Shown here: in pieces, positions 19,747-28,808 of the stretch | Position numbering within the stretch: position 1 is the first letter of the stretch | Layout: the number at the start of each line of letters is the position of its first letter | Origin: Bermanella sp. WJH001 | GTDB lineage: Bacteria > Pseudomonadota > Gammaproteobacteria > Pseudomonadales > Oceanobacteraceae | NCBI RefSeq assembly: GCF_030070105.1 | Contig: NZ_JASJOO010000006.1 | Span: 248,001 to 312,000, forward strand | Direction: 5' to 3' | Length of the DNA: 64,000 nucleotides | Position numbers and translations under genes: made by a program | The notes under the pieces: model-generated | The model's database searches: none | The model's input: the letters and a program-made list of their open reading frames with translations, nothing else | Told to the model about the DNA's origin: nothing

Positions 19747-19808
19747 TGTCTTAGATTTTTGCCTTATTGGCCATTTACTTGTACATTCAATAAACAGTCT
19801 ATGGATAG

Positions 19809-20018
19809 ATGAGAATAAAAATGATTGCATTGATTGAGCAACACGTAAAACAAGGACGATACGAACAGGCATTAACCTTGTTGCCCATGTTAGAAAAGAC
19901 CTTTTTTAATCATGCTGAAATGATGTGGATTATCAAATCCTTGCAGCAAGATTTAGAGCGAAGAAATACACACACTCTAACCACAGTGCAGCAACTCAAA
20001 CACCTCTTAATAGGCTAG
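19809..20018 (+). CDS. Small hypothetical protein (69 aa)
   Basis: I do not recognise this 69-residue product. It looks helical, with QGRYEQALTLLPMLEK resembling one TPR-like hairpin. No signal peptide or membrane segment is visible. A second ATG at 19821 is possible. It lies between the GNAT gene and the DUF3047 gene on the same strand, 80 bases before the latter. No strong ribosome site marks either start, so it may not be a real gene. Confidence 0.4.
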   Translation: MRIKMIALIEQHVKQGRYEQALTLLPMLEKTFFNHAEMMWIIKSLQQDLERRNTHTLTTVQQLKHLLIG

Positions 20019-20098
20019 AGTCTGATTGCGCCATTGCTGAGCCTGAACTATTTTGGTATCAGGCTATCCAACTTGAATCAGACAAACTTGGATATAGC

Positions 20099-20764
20099 AT
20101 GAAACCTTTAATCGCCACCTCGTTAATCTTATTTTCCTCCCTTAGCGTTGCACAAACGCTCAACATTGCTCAATTTAGCCAAGAAAATCTTGATAGCTGG
20201 GAAACAAAATCATTTGTAGGTGAAACCCAGTATTCAATAACCCAACTAGATGATCAAACGGTCTTGCATGCACAAACCGATCAATCCGCCTCTGGTTTAG
20301 CCAAAGAAATAAAAGTAGATTTGAAAAAAACACCATTTTTAAACTGGACATGGCGCATTGAAAACCGTTTACCCAAAATGGATGAAACCAGCAAAGCAGG
20401 TGATGATTACGCTGCGCGTTTATATATTGTAAAAAGCGGTGGTTTTTTCATATGGCAAACCAAGGCGCTTAATTATGTTTGGTCAAGTAACCAAGCAACA
20501 GGCAGTATTTGGGACAACGCCTATGCAGGCAGTAATGCGCGGATGTTAGCGCTGCGCTCGCCACAAGATCCGCTGAGTACTTGGGTAACAGAAAAACGTA
20601 ACGTTTATGCAGATATGATTGCATTATATGGCGATAAAGGATCTGACAAAGCCAATGAAGAGGCCTATCGTTATATTGATGCCGTTGCCATCATGAGTGA
20701 TACCGATGATAGCAAAGCCAAAGCCAGTGCATATTACGGGAACATTTATTTCACAGCGCAATAA
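20099..20764 (+). CDS. Exported DUF3047 protein
   Basis: A 221-residue protein with a signal peptide (MKPLIATSLILFSSLSVAQ). The frame is open from 19925, but the ATG at 20099 is the one that yields a clean signal sequence. The body (NWTWRIENRLPKMDETSKAG, DDYAARLYIV, ALNYVWSSNQ) matches the DUF3047 family as I recall it: periplasmic beta-rich proteins of unknown function. The CBS-domain gene starts 17 bases later and may be co-transcribed. Confidence 0.8.
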   Translation: MKPLIATSLILFSSLSVAQTLNIAQFSQENLDSWETKSFVGETQYSITQLDDQTVLHAQTDQSASGLAKEIKVDLKKTPFLNWTWRIENRLPKMDETSKAGDDYAARLYIVKSGGFFIWQTKALNYVWSSNQATGSIWDNAYAGSNARMLALRSPQDPLSTWVTEKRNVYADMIALYGDKGSDKANEEAYRYIDAVAIMSDTDDSKAKASAYYGNIYFTAQ

Positions 20765-20780
20765 TAAAAGGGCCTTGATA

Positions 20781-21254
20781 ATGAAAACAGACTTAACAGC
20801 CAAAGACATTATGACCAAACAGGTGCTGATGGCTTATGAAGGTTGGTCAATCAAACGACTAACTGAGTTCTTTATGAAAAATTCAATTAGCGGGGCCCCA
20901 GTTATTGCCAGTGACCACAGTTTAGTGGGAGTGGTCACTATGAGTGATATTTTAGCGTTTGAAAGTAAAAGCCTTGAAGAAAAAGGTGAATTACTAGAAG
21001 AAGTTTACTCTGAATTTGTAGGGCAGCATTATGATGCTCAAACTATGCGCGCCATGATGGGTAAGGCCGATGAAAACTGTACCGTTAACCAAATTATGAG
21101 CGACTCGGTTATTCAAATTGACAGCAATGCCAACTTACAAGAAGTCGCTTATGTGATGTTGCAGCATGGCATTCGCCGTATTTTTGTCAGCGAACATGGC
21201 ATTATTAAAGGTGTGATCAGTACGCATAATATTTTAACCACGATGGCTAAATAA
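20781..21254 (+). CDS. CBS-domain protein
   Basis: A 157-residue cytoplasmic protein made of two CBS motifs, one at about residues 8-65 (DIMTKQVLMAYEGW, SGAPVIASDHSLVGVVTMSD) and one at about 98-155 (IMSDSVIQIDSNA, RRIFVSEHGIIKGVISTHN). Paired CBS motifs usually bind adenine nucleotides and regulate a partner. A helical insert of about 35 residues lies between them. I use the ATG at 20781, which gives the family N terminus, although the frame is open further upstream. The partner is unknown. Confidence 0.87.
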   Translation: MKTDLTAKDIMTKQVLMAYEGWSIKRLTEFFMKNSISGAPVIASDHSLVGVVTMSDILAFESKSLEEKGELLEEVYSEFVGQHYDAQTMRAMMGKADENCTVNQIMSDSVIQIDSNANLQEVAYVMLQHGIRRIFVSEHGIIKGVISTHNILTTMAK

Positions 21255-21264
21255 TGGTTAAACC

Positions 21265-23598
21265 TTACCATTTAAATTGAGTAAGGCTTGAATGAATTTT
21301 CTGTGTGCTCGCTGCCATTTTTTCATCCAACAGATGCAGTTCATTTAATACTATTTTTTGTTGTTGCGTATGATGGATCAACTGCTCAAATCTTTTAGTT
21401 AACTGATCAAGTTGAAAGTCGTCAGCGGTTTGACTGGGTTGCGAAATTTTGACGATGGCTTCAAGTTGCTCAAATATGTCACTGACATTTTTTGCCAAAT
21501 TTTCACTATTATGAACAAGTTGATTTGCTTCATTCATGGCTTTAACCGAGTTTTGTGAGTCCTTGTGTAGCTGGTCAATGACCGCTTTTATCTCGGTGGT
21601 GCTTTGATGGGTTCGATTGGCAAGAGTGCGTACTTCATCGGCCACGACAGCAAACCCACGTCCTTGTTCTCCTGCTCGTGCCGCTTCAATGGCAGCGTTA
21701 AGTGCTAATAAATTGGTTTGGTCAGCAATACTGGCAATGGTATCTAACGCGCTCACAATGTTCTGGCTGCTGTTAGCTAGATTATTTACCTGCTCACTGG
21801 CGTTGCTAAGTACATCACTTAATTGATGGACTTGAACTTGGTTATCATCAAGCATTTTATGGCTTTTCTGACTTAGGCTTTGAAAGTCAGCGGCAGGGGA
21901 TGTTGCTTTGTTTTCAATTGCCGGATCCTGTTGAGCAAGATTATTTTGTTTTTTGTGTGCTAATTCGTGACGTGTAAGCTCTTGCAGAAGCTCAGTTTGT
22001 TGACGGCTTATGGTTTGATGTACTTGCTGGCCTTGACTCACTTGTTGCGTGAAATTATCTCGATATATTTTTAAATCATCACTGTCACTTTTCGCAGCGG
22101 TAATGGGGGTCTTAATCGACTGGATAATTTCATTAATGTGCATTGCACTTAAAATAGGGCTTTCATCTTGTGCATCTGTTTGGGTTTGGTTGAGCGAAGA
22201 TAAATATTGTTTAGCCTTATGAAAATCTAATTGTGATAATGTGGACTTTATTTGATCACTGTTTTTATGGTTGGTGTTCAACTGATTTTGCTGCGCACTG
22301 AAGAAGCGAGTCAATAAAAAACCAATGAATAAGCAAATAAGCAATCCAATAAATATCGCTGTCAAGCTGAGGGATAAAATATGGCTATTGTTAACACTGG
22401 CTGTTGAGTCCTTGTCTAAAGCAAGACTTGCCGAGTGTTTAATAAGCTGATTTTGATCAAGTAATAATTCACTAAACAGTAACCAATTCAGGCCAAATAA
22501 TTTAATAGGTTGATAGGCCATATAATGATTTTCATCGTTTTTATTTTTGCTTATGTTGAATGCAGTTTGGGGGTTACTGTCAATCCATTGTTTAAATAAT
22601 GTTTGTTGTTCCATTTGTAATGGTTGGCTGCTTACCCAGTAGGTTTGATTTTCATTGCTCATATAAATATGGGCACGTTCAAAACCTTGAACTTGTAATA
22701 ATGGTTCGAATGCTTTTGCGGGTAAGCGAAAAATTAAAATAGCCTCAATGGTATTTCGTGATGGATCTTGGCTTACGATCGGTGTGCTCATAAATGCGCT
22801 AAGAGCATTATTTGCAGGTACATATTCGCTAAATTCACTGAATAAACTTTGCCCAGGTTTTAATTTTAACGCATGTTTGTAACTGATTGCTAAGGGCGAA
22901 GATGCGGCTTTTTCTTGCCAAAGATTATTGGCAAAATCATTGTTTTTCGCCACGCTATAAATAACGTCACCGCTGGTGGCATCTACAATGTATAAATCTT
23001 CAAATGCGAATTGTTCAATGTAGTGGCGGTAAATTGGATGATACAAACCATGCACTCGGCTATAGCTGGTATCGACATCGGTTTCATTGAATTGCTGTTT
23101 AGGGGTTTGCTCGTTATTGATCACAAAATCATATTGTAAAGCTTGGCCAATTTCATTGAGGTGGGCCCGACTAGGTACTTGCTGCTGATAATATTGAGTA
23201 ATGGCTTCGCTTGGGTCATCTGTAAAAGGCTCACGCTCAGCAAGATAACTGCGATAGGTGATACGAAAAGCCTGAGATGCCACTTGACTCATGGTGGAGT
23301 TAGCAAGGGTGATAAGTTGTTTATTAATTTGAGTGAGGTAATTTTGAATATATTGTTGCTTTTGCGCCATGAGCTGTTCAAGGCGAGCGACAATTAATTC
23401 ATCAAATTGTTTTGTGTATTGTTTGGCCACTTGTTGTTGATTATCTTCAACCGCGGCAATTTGCTGGTGGTTTTGTTGTTGGTTTAGCGCATGCAAACCG
23501 TAATAGATGACAACCGCAGAAAAAAGACACAGCAAAGCCACTGGCCAAAATACGACATGGCGAATTTGCTGTTTACTCAGTGGCATCAATGCATTCAT
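21265..23598 (-). CDS. Methyl-accepting chemotaxis protein
   Basis: A 777-residue transducer. It has an N-terminal membrane helix (about residues 14-34), a periplasmic sensor of about 350 residues that looks like a Cache-type domain ([31 protein letters not shown]), and a second membrane helix near residues 405-430. A long Gln-rich cytoplasmic stretch leads to the conserved signalling hairpin ([36 protein letters not shown]) at about 620-663. No clear HAMP sequence or C-terminal CheR-tether pentapeptide is visible. It should feed chemotaxis signals to the flagellar system whose regulators lie at the right end of the window. The ligand is unknown. Confidence 0.9.
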   Translation of the reverse strand: MNALMPLSKQQIRHVVFWPVALLCLFSAVVIYYGLHALNQQQNHQQIAAVEDNQQQVAKQYTKQFDELIVARLEQLMAQKQQYIQNYLTQINKQLITLANSTMSQVASQAFRITYRSYLAEREPFTDDPSEAITQYYQQQVPSRAHLNEIGQALQYDFVINNEQTPKQQFNETDVDTSYSRVHGLYHPIYRHYIEQFAFEDLYIVDATSGDVIYSVAKNNDFANNLWQEKAASSPLAISYKHALKLKPGQSLFSEFSEYVPANNALSAFMSTPIVSQDPSRNTIEAILIFRLPAKAFEPLLQVQGFERAHIYMSNENQTYWVSSQPLQMEQQTLFKQWIDSNPQTAFNISKNKNDENHYMAYQPIKLFGLNWLLFSELLLDQNQLIKHSASLALDKDSTASVNNSHILSLSLTAIFIGLLICLFIGFLLTRFFSAQQNQLNTNHKNSDQIKSTLSQLDFHKAKQYLSSLNQTQTDAQDESPILSAMHINEIIQSIKTPITAAKSDSDDLKIYRDNFTQQVSQGQQVHQTISRQQTELLQELTRHELAHKKQNNLAQQDPAIENKATSPAADFQSLSQKSHKMLDDNQVQVHQLSDVLSNASEQVNNLANSSQNIVSALDTIASIADQTNLLALNAAIEAARAGEQGRGFAVVADEVRTLANRTHQSTTEIKAVIDQLHKDSQNSVKAMNEANQLVHNSENLAKNVSDIFEQLEAIVKISQPSQTADDFQLDQLTKRFEQLIHHTQQQKIVLNELHLLDEKMAASTQKIHSSLTQFKW

Positions 23599-23835
23599 GG
23601 CTACTTCCCTATCTATATAAGTTATAGGCCAATTCCATTATTCCTGAAGGGCGAAGTAGATAGAGTGCGACAATTTCATAGGCTGAATGTGAAATAATGT
23701 GTATTAGTTACCTTCTTGGCTGGTGCTTGGCAGGATTAAGCTAATAGTTTGATTGTTATGCTCATGGTGTTTCAGGGTTCTATTGGGCATAGTGACGTCA
23801 ATTGCGTGTCAGCATAAAGAGAATAAGAGGGCATT

Positions 23836-24783
23836 ATGAAGAGGTCAGAATATTTAGGGTGGGGCACTTATGTATTGGATACAGCCTTCCAGCGCGCGCA
23901 AATGGCTGCCTGTTATGTGATGGTGAATGAGGGTGAGATTGCCATCATCGAAACCGGCACAAAAGATACGGTCCCGCTGATTTTTGAATTCTTAAGTGAG
24001 CACGGCCTAGAGACCAATGCCATTAAATATGTGATGCCAACCCATGTGCATTTAGATCATGCAGGAGGGGCCGGTTTATTAATGCAAGCATTGCCCCATG
24101 CTCAATTGGTGGTACACCCGCAAGGGGCGCGTCACATGATTGATCCTAGTAAATTACAAGCTGGTGCCACCGCTGTGTATGGTGAGGCGATGTTTAACCA
24201 GACCTACGGGGATTTACTGCCCATTGACCCTTCTCAAATACTCATTATTGAAGATAACCAATCATTAAAATTGGGCAATCGGTCCCTGACGTTTTTAGAT
24301 ACCCCAGGTCATGCTCGACACCATTATTGTATTTATGATGAATTAAGTGCCGGTTTTTTTACCGGTGATACCTTTGGCTTGGCTTATCAAGAGTTAAACA
24401 GCCCTAAAGGACCGTTTATATTTCCAACCACTACGCCGGTGCAATTTGACCCTGATGCCCTAAAGGCGTCCATTGAGCGATTATTGAGTTATCAACCTGA
24501 GCGGATGTTTTTGACGCACTTTGGCATGGTACTTAAGCCGCAAGAACTAGGAGCGCGCTTGATTAAATTGGTAGATGTCTATGTGGAGATGGCGTTGCGG
24601 GTAAAACAAACTATCCCCCGAGAACAGTGGTTAGAAGCTCTGAATAAAGAGCTGCTAGGCTATTTAATGGACGAGCTTGCTCAACATCAAACAGACCTTA
24701 AACCAAGTGAGTATTCTCAAGTCATCGCCAGTGATGTGTTGCTTAACGCACAAGGTTTAGAGGTCTGGCTGAGTCGACAATAA
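23836..24783 (+). CDS. Metallo-beta-lactamase-fold hydrolase
   Basis: A 315-residue protein of the metallo-beta-lactamase fold. The metal motif THVHLDHAGG has His70, His72, Asp74 and His75. Further ligands are likely in TPGHARHHYC and in TGDTFG, and in the late THFG. No signal peptide is present, so it is cytoplasmic. The fold covers glyoxalase II-like and many other hydrolases; I cannot name the substrate. A GAGGG ribosome site precedes the ATG closely. It stands alone between the MCP and the FabA-like gene. Confidence 0.85.
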   Translation: MKRSEYLGWGTYVLDTAFQRAQMAACYVMVNEGEIAIIETGTKDTVPLIFEFLSEHGLETNAIKYVMPTHVHLDHAGGAGLLMQALPHAQLVVHPQGARHMIDPSKLQAGATAVYGEAMFNQTYGDLLPIDPSQILIIEDNQSLKLGNRSLTFLDTPGHARHHYCIYDELSAGFFTGDTFGLAYQELNSPKGPFIFPTTTPVQFDPDALKASIERLLSYQPERMFLTHFGMVLKPQELGARLIKLVDVYVEMALRVKQTIPREQWLEALNKELLGYLMDELAQHQTDLKPSEYSQVIASDVLLNAQGLEVWLSRQ

Positions 24784-24902
24784 GTCTTAGCTCAATGGCA
24801 AGTGGTGTTACGTAAAGTCAAATCCGTGGTGTGATGGGTTAAGCTTAAGGCACAAAAAGCCCGTAAAGTGCCGCGCACTTTCATTATAAAAAGACGTCGT
24901 AC

Positions 24903-25445
24903 ATGAGCCAGTTACCTTCCTTACCTAATTCAACTGCTACTACGCTTGATGTGATTGAAAATATGCCGATTCAAGCATTATTGGATCATTTTGCTGCGCA
25001 AGGTATCGAAATCAAACTGCCGATAGATGAATTAGGCATCATTCAAAATATTCGCTATTTAGATATTAATGGTGGTGCCAATGGTAAAGGGGAGGTGATG
25101 ACTGAAATGGCGGTGGATGAAAATGCTTGGTTTTTTCGTTGCCATTTTCCGGGTGACCCTATCATGCCAGGCTGTTTAGGTATCGAAGGCATGTGGCAAA
25201 GTATCGGCGCTATTTTGGCGGCAAAAGGCCATCACGGTAAATTACGTGCTCTAGGGATTGGCGGGGTGAAATTTTTTGGTGAAGTGCGCCCCACTGCAAA
25301 AATGGTGACCTTTAAGATCAGCATTGATCGCAGTTTAAAAAACAAACAAATGATCATTGCAGTGGCCTCTGGCAGTGTGGAAGTGGATGGTGAAGAAATT
25401 TATCGTGCTGAAAAACTCAAAGTGGGTGTGTTATTTGAAGATTGA
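24903..25445 (+). CDS. FabA-like 3-hydroxyacyl-ACP dehydratase (hot-dog fold)
   Basis: A 180-residue hot-dog protein close to FabA, which dehydrates 3-hydroxyacyl-ACP and isomerises trans-2- to cis-3-decenoyl-ACP. The active-site stretch CHFPGDPIMPGCLGIEGMWQ keeps the catalytic His (residue 81). The second catalytic residue, Asp84 in Escherichia coli FabA, is Glu95 here (spacing from His is the same, 14). Glu at this place is typical of FabZ, which does not isomerise. No fabB follows, unlike the usual fabA-fabB pair, so this may be a divergent paralogue. A 7-bp hairpin (24865-24881) lies 22 bases before the start and could affect translation. Confidence 0.85.
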   Translation: MSQLPSLPNSTATTLDVIENMPIQALLDHFAAQGIEIKLPIDELGIIQNIRYLDINGGANGKGEVMTEMAVDENAWFFRCHFPGDPIMPGCLGIEGMWQSIGAILAAKGHHGKLRALGIGGVKFFGEVRPTAKMVTFKISIDRSLKNKQMIIAVASGSVEVDGEEIYRAEKLKVGVLFED

Positions 25446-25556
25446 TCGCTCATCATGCACCACGCTTGCAGCAGCCAGAAAAATTAGAATGTATACAATT
25501 TTGTATTTTCACTTTCTCAGGTAAACTGTTGTTTTAAGTTGATTGAGTAAGCCACA

Positions 25557-26027
25557 ATGCCTCCATTATTTTTTATCGCCGTTGCGCTTGTTGTGTTCTT
25601 TTTCACATGGCGTCATTTTAAAAACAAACGCGCAGCAGCCGGCAGTATTGAAGAGGGTGAGGCTTTTTTAAAACATAACGCAACGGTTGATGGCGTTCAG
25701 ACAACGGCTTCTGGTTTGCAGTATCAAGTATTAGAAGCCGGTACCGGTGATGAACACCCAAAAGCAAATAGTACAGTAACCGTTCACTATCACGGCAAAC
25801 TGCTCGACGGAACCGTATTTGATAGTTCTGTTAACCGTGGCCAGTCTATTAGTTTTCCTTTAAATCAAGTGATTCCGGGCTGGACTGAGGGTCTGCAGTT
25901 AATGGTTGTGGGTGAAAAAGCACGTTTGTTCATCCCTAGTCGTTTAGCGTATGGCAATCGAAATGCTGGTTTAATCACACCAGGGTCGACGTTAATTTTT
26001 GATGTGGAATTAATCGCGATTTCGTAG
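25557..26027 (+). CDS. FKBP-type peptidyl-prolyl cis-trans isomerase, membrane-anchored
   Basis: A 156-residue protein that speeds proline isomerisation in folding proteins. An N-terminal hydrophobic helix (residues 3-18) followed by RHFKNKR suggests an anchor. The FKBP domain covers about residues 50-156, with VTVHYHGKLLDGTVFDSS, IPGWTEGLQLM, and RLAYGNRNAG. The charge distribution (positive after the helix) could place the domain in the cytoplasm; I am unsure of the topology. The gene ends at a strong terminator shared with the convergent nhaR gene. Confidence 0.88.
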   Translation: MPPLFFIAVALVVFFFTWRHFKNKRAAAGSIEEGEAFLKHNATVDGVQTTASGLQYQVLEAGTGDEHPKANSTVTVHYHGKLLDGTVFDSSVNRGQSISFPLNQVIPGWTEGLQLMVVGEKARLFIPSRLAYGNRNAGLITPGSTLIFDVELIAIS

Positions 26028-26050
26028 TGGTTAAAGTCGTGGTATTGATA

Positions 26051-26085
26051 AAGCCATGGTCATGGAAATGATCATGGCTTTTTTG
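26051..26085. terminator. Terminator between the convergent FKBP and nhaR genes
   Basis: AAGCCATG (26051-26058) pairs with CATGGCTT (26073-26080). The stem continues inward five more pairs, one of them G-T, to a GGAA loop, and T residues follow. It lies 23 bases after the FKBP stop and 13 bases before the end of nhaR. A-rich and T-rich flanks suggest it can act in both directions. Confidence 0.85.
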
Positions 26086-26097
26086 TAGATTGAAACA

Positions 26098-26988
26098 TTA
26101 CTTTAACCAATCGCGGGCGGCTTGGTTGATTGCAATTAATGCTGGGTTGGTAAGACGTCGCTCTGTGGTAATTGCAAAAAATTGCTCTCGGATCTCATCG
26201 GTCTTACCCAAAATATTCACGTTAAATTGGCTGGCGACCTCATCCGCAATAGCCGTGGGCACCACAAATACTCCGGCACCTGCTTGTCCGAACGTTTTCA
26301 TTAATGCACTGTCATCAAATTCCCCGATGATTCTTGGCAAAATATGTTGCCTATCTAACCACTGTAGAAGTTGAGCCTGTACGAGGGATAATTCACTTGG
26401 CATTAAAAATGGTGCGCCAGTGAGATTGCTAGGAAAGTCACGGCTTAATGTGTTGGTTAATTTAGGCGCAGCTAAAAATGAAATGCCACACTCACCCAGT
26501 GGATGATTGTAGCCTTTTACCCCCAATCGCTGAGGGATAGGCCCATCTGCAATGATGATATCCAGTTTATGCAGGGCGAGCTCTCCTAGCAGGGCCTCTA
26601 AGCTGTTTTCTTTGCACACAAAGCGTATTGGCTCACTTAAATTTAAAGCGGGTTCAAGCAAGCGGTAAGCAATGGATTTAGGGATAACGTCTGCAACACC
26701 CACTCTTAAAATTTGTGAGCGGTCTTTGGTGGTGTTCTTAATGTTTTCTTCAAGCTCATAGCCTAATGAAAATATGTCATCGGCATAACTTAATGCCATA
26801 CGGCCTGTTTCAGTGATCTCTAGGTTTCGACCCACTTTTTCAAATAAGGGTTTACCTAATTGCTCTTCTAATAGACGAATTTGCCCGCTGATGGTCTGTG
26901 GGGTGATGTGTAGATTTTCACTGGCACGCATGATGCCGCCTTGTTTAGCGACCACCCAAAAATAATGTAAATGCTTGAAATTAATCAT
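26098..26988 (-). CDS. nhaR: LysR-family activator NhaR
   Basis: NhaR activates sodium/proton antiporter and other salt-stress genes in Escherichia coli. The protein aligns with it along its length from memory: HLHYFWVVAKQGGI, the helix-turn-helix NLHITPQTISGQIRLLEEQLG, LDIIIADGPI, LGECGISF and IGEFDDSALMKTFG. I use the ATG at 26988 (297 residues), which gives the normal LysR N terminus, though the frame opens at 27027. No nhaA is next to it. It is divergent from an HPF-like/BI-1 operon, with a 119-base shared gap containing the palindrome ATTCGAAT at 27030-27037. Confidence 0.88.
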   Translation of the reverse strand: MINFKHLHYFWVVAKQGGIMRASENLHITPQTISGQIRLLEEQLGKPLFEKVGRNLEITETGRMALSYADDIFSLGYELEENIKNTTKDRSQILRVGVADVIPKSIAYRLLEPALNLSEPIRFVCKENSLEALLGELALHKLDIIIADGPIPQRLGVKGYNHPLGECGISFLAAPKLTNTLSRDFPSNLTGAPFLMPSELSLVQAQLLQWLDRQHILPRIIGEFDDSALMKTFGQAGAGVFVVPTAIADEVASQFNVNILGKTDEIREQFFAITTERRLTNPALIAINQAARDWLK

Positions 26989-27107
26989 AAATTCAACTCT
27001 TCGGGAAAAACTTAGTATTTTTACCAATAATTCGAATATATCTTATATTTTTAGCGGCTTAGGATAAAGCTCCCCACTCAAAAAACTCTGGGGTATAGGA
27101 GAGCAAG

Positions 27108-27521
27108 ATGAAGATTCAAATAAATACACGACATTTCGCTTTGACTAACGAATTGAAAAAGTATGTGAAACGTCGTCTTAAATTTGCACTGGGCTCACGA
27201 TTTGAACAAGTAAAACGAGTCGAGGTGACATTATCCGATATTAACGGTCCCAAAGGCGGTGAAGATAAACGCTGCCAAGTGTTGTTAAAAATGAAAGGGC
27301 AAAGTGATGTGGTGATTGATGATGTTCAGTCGCATATGTATCCAGCGATTGACCGCGCTGCCAATAGAGCAAGCTTAGCGGTTTCAAAACGAATTTCGCG
27401 TATACGCAATAAAGCAAAACGCATTAAACATGCTATTCAAGAATTTAGACAAGATAAGCGTGATCGCTATTTAGCAGAAGATTTTGAACTTGATCATTAC
27501 TTAATGGGAGGTCAATCATGA
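27108..27521 (+). CDS. HPF/RaiA-family ribosome-associated protein
   Basis: A 137-residue basic protein related to hibernation-promoting factor and RaiA, which bind idle ribosomes in stationary phase. The beta-alpha fold is visible in MKIQINTRHFALTNELKKYV, in VKRVEVTLSDINGPKGGEDKRC and in the helix-rich C terminus with many Arg/Lys residues. It is likely a divergent paralogue rather than the main HPF next to rpoN. A TAGGAGA-type ribosome site precedes the ATG. It overlaps the BI-1 gene by 4 bases, so the two are co-translated. Confidence 0.82.
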   Translation: MKIQINTRHFALTNELKKYVKRRLKFALGSRFEQVKRVEVTLSDINGPKGGEDKRCQVLLKMKGQSDVVIDDVQSHMYPAIDRAANRASLAVSKRISRIRNKAKRIKHAIQEFRQDKRDRYLAEDFELDHYLMGGQS

Positions 27522-28189
27522 GTACACAGTTAACTAATCAGCCTGCCAGTAATGAGGTTGGGTTTCAGACAACTAAAAATAAAGTATTAAAAAATACCTA
27601 TTTATTGTTGTCGATGACACTCATATTTAGTGGTGCAATGGCCGCTGTGTCAATGGCATTTAACTTACCACACCCAGGCATTATTTTAACGCTACTAGGA
27701 TTTTTTGGATTACTGTTTGCAGTGACCAAGTTCCAAAATAGCAGCTTAGGCATTGTGTTTGTGTTCGCACTGACGGGTTTTATGGGGCTGACACTGGGAC
27801 CAGTGCTAAATGCGTATTTAAGCTTGCCAGGTGGTGCCTCAATAGTGATGAACGCTTTGGCAGCCACGGGAGTCATATTTTTAGCATTATCGGCATACGT
27901 GGTAACCACTAAAAAAGACTTTAGCTTTATGGGTGGTTTTTTAACTGTCGGCATACTGGTTGGTTTTTTAGCGGGCCTAGGCGCATTCATTTTTGAAATG
28001 CAGGCGTTATCACTTGCGGTTTCAGCCATGTTTGTTTTATTGATGTCTGGGCTTATTTTGTACCAGACCAGTGAGATAGTGAATTCAGGTGAAACCAATT
28101 ATGTAATGGCCACCACTACCTTATTTGTTTCAATTTTTAATTTATTTACAAGTTTATTGCATCTTTTTGGCTTTGCGAGTCAAGACTAG
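27518..28189 (+). CDS. Bax inhibitor-1/YccA family membrane protein
   Basis: A 223-residue protein with seven hydrophobic segments after a short polar N terminus, matching the BI-1 (TMBIM/YccA) family. FALTGFMGLTLGPVLNAYL and LSAYVVTTKKDFSFMGGFL are recognisable. Escherichia coli YccA modulates the protease FtsH, and other family members are proton-sensitive calcium leak channels. Which applies here is unknown. It ends the two-gene operon with the HPF-like gene; a terminator follows about 105 bases later. Confidence 0.87.
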   Translation: MSTQLTNQPASNEVGFQTTKNKVLKNTYLLLSMTLIFSGAMAAVSMAFNLPHPGIILTLLGFFGLLFAVTKFQNSSLGIVFVFALTGFMGLTLGPVLNAYLSLPGGASIVMNALAATGVIFLALSAYVVTTKKDFSFMGGFLTVGILVGFLAGLGAFIFEMQALSLAVSAMFVLLMSGLILYQTSEIVNSGETNYVMATTTLFVSIFNLFTSLLHLFGFASQD

Positions 28190-28295
28190 TAATCGCTTGT
28201 TAATATTTACAATGATGGAGGGTGCCTATAGAGAAAAACCATTGGCTTGTTAAAAAATCAGTGAATAAACCGAAGCTTTTATTCAAATCAAAAAA

Positions 28296-28325
28296 AACGC
28301 GGCTCAATATTGGCCGCGTTTTTTT
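28296..28325. terminator. Terminator between the convergent BI-1 and glutaredoxin genes
   Basis: AACGCGGC (28296-28303) pairs with GCCGCGTT (28313-28320) around a 9-base loop, flanked by an A run on the left and a T run on the right. It can serve both the BI-1 operon and the facing glutaredoxin-like gene. Confidence 0.88.
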
Positions 28326-28343
28326 ATTACAACTTAGAGGAGA

Positions 28344-28763
28344 TTAGCTGGCTTTTGCTAGGCTAGGCTCAAGTTGAATTCGAGTGTCGCCATCGGCAAT
28401 GTTTTGTAAGTAAGCAATGATATCTTTAGATTCATACATCCACTGGCTTGAGCCATCTAAATGAGTGATTTTCAAGCAAGGCACTTTAAGTTTGCCACCT
28501 TGATTCTCTAATTCGTAAGCAAACTCTTCATTACGTTTGGCATCACATAATTTGATTTTCATGTTGTTACGCTTCATTGACCAGCGCACTTTTACACAAA
28601 AAGGGCAAGCCGCGTATTGGTAAAGGGCTAGTTGCTGACATTGCTCATCTAGGTCAGCTTGTTTTTCAGCAGTTCTTTTAGTGCCTTTTGGGCGGTAACA
28701 AAAGTCAGCCAATAAAATCATTTTGGCTAAAACAAAACGTACTGTCATCCAGAAATATTTCAT
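28344..28763 (-). CDS. Glutaredoxin-like protein with N-terminal hydrophobic segment
   Basis: A 139-residue protein. Residues 5-20 are hydrophobic and may anchor it in the inner membrane. From about residue 46 there is a thioredoxin-fold domain of glutaredoxin type with active site CPFC (Cys53, Cys56) and the cis-proline segment LKVPCLKI. It probably reduces disulfides or glutathionylated proteins. It lies 45 bases downstream of the DEAD-box gene on the same strand. The target is unknown. Confidence 0.85.
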   Translation of the reverse strand: MKYFWMTVRFVLAKMILLADFCYRPKGTKRTAEKQADLDEQCQQLALYQYAACPFCVKVRWSMKRNNMKIKLCDAKRNEEFAYELENQGGKLKVPCLKITHLDGSSQWMYESKDIIAYLQNIADGDTRIQLEPSLAKAS

Positions 28764-28808
28764 ATCAAACCTTTCAAATCATAAATGAGTAAGTGTCTAA
28801 AAGCCGTT

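Noticed and set aside
26090-26374. 94-codon plus-strand frame
   Set aside because: Shadow of nhaR; it overlaps the LysR effector domain and has no family features.
27598-28098. 166-codon minus-strand frame
   Set aside because: Shadow of the BI-1 gene; the plus-strand protein has clear membrane segments and family motifs.
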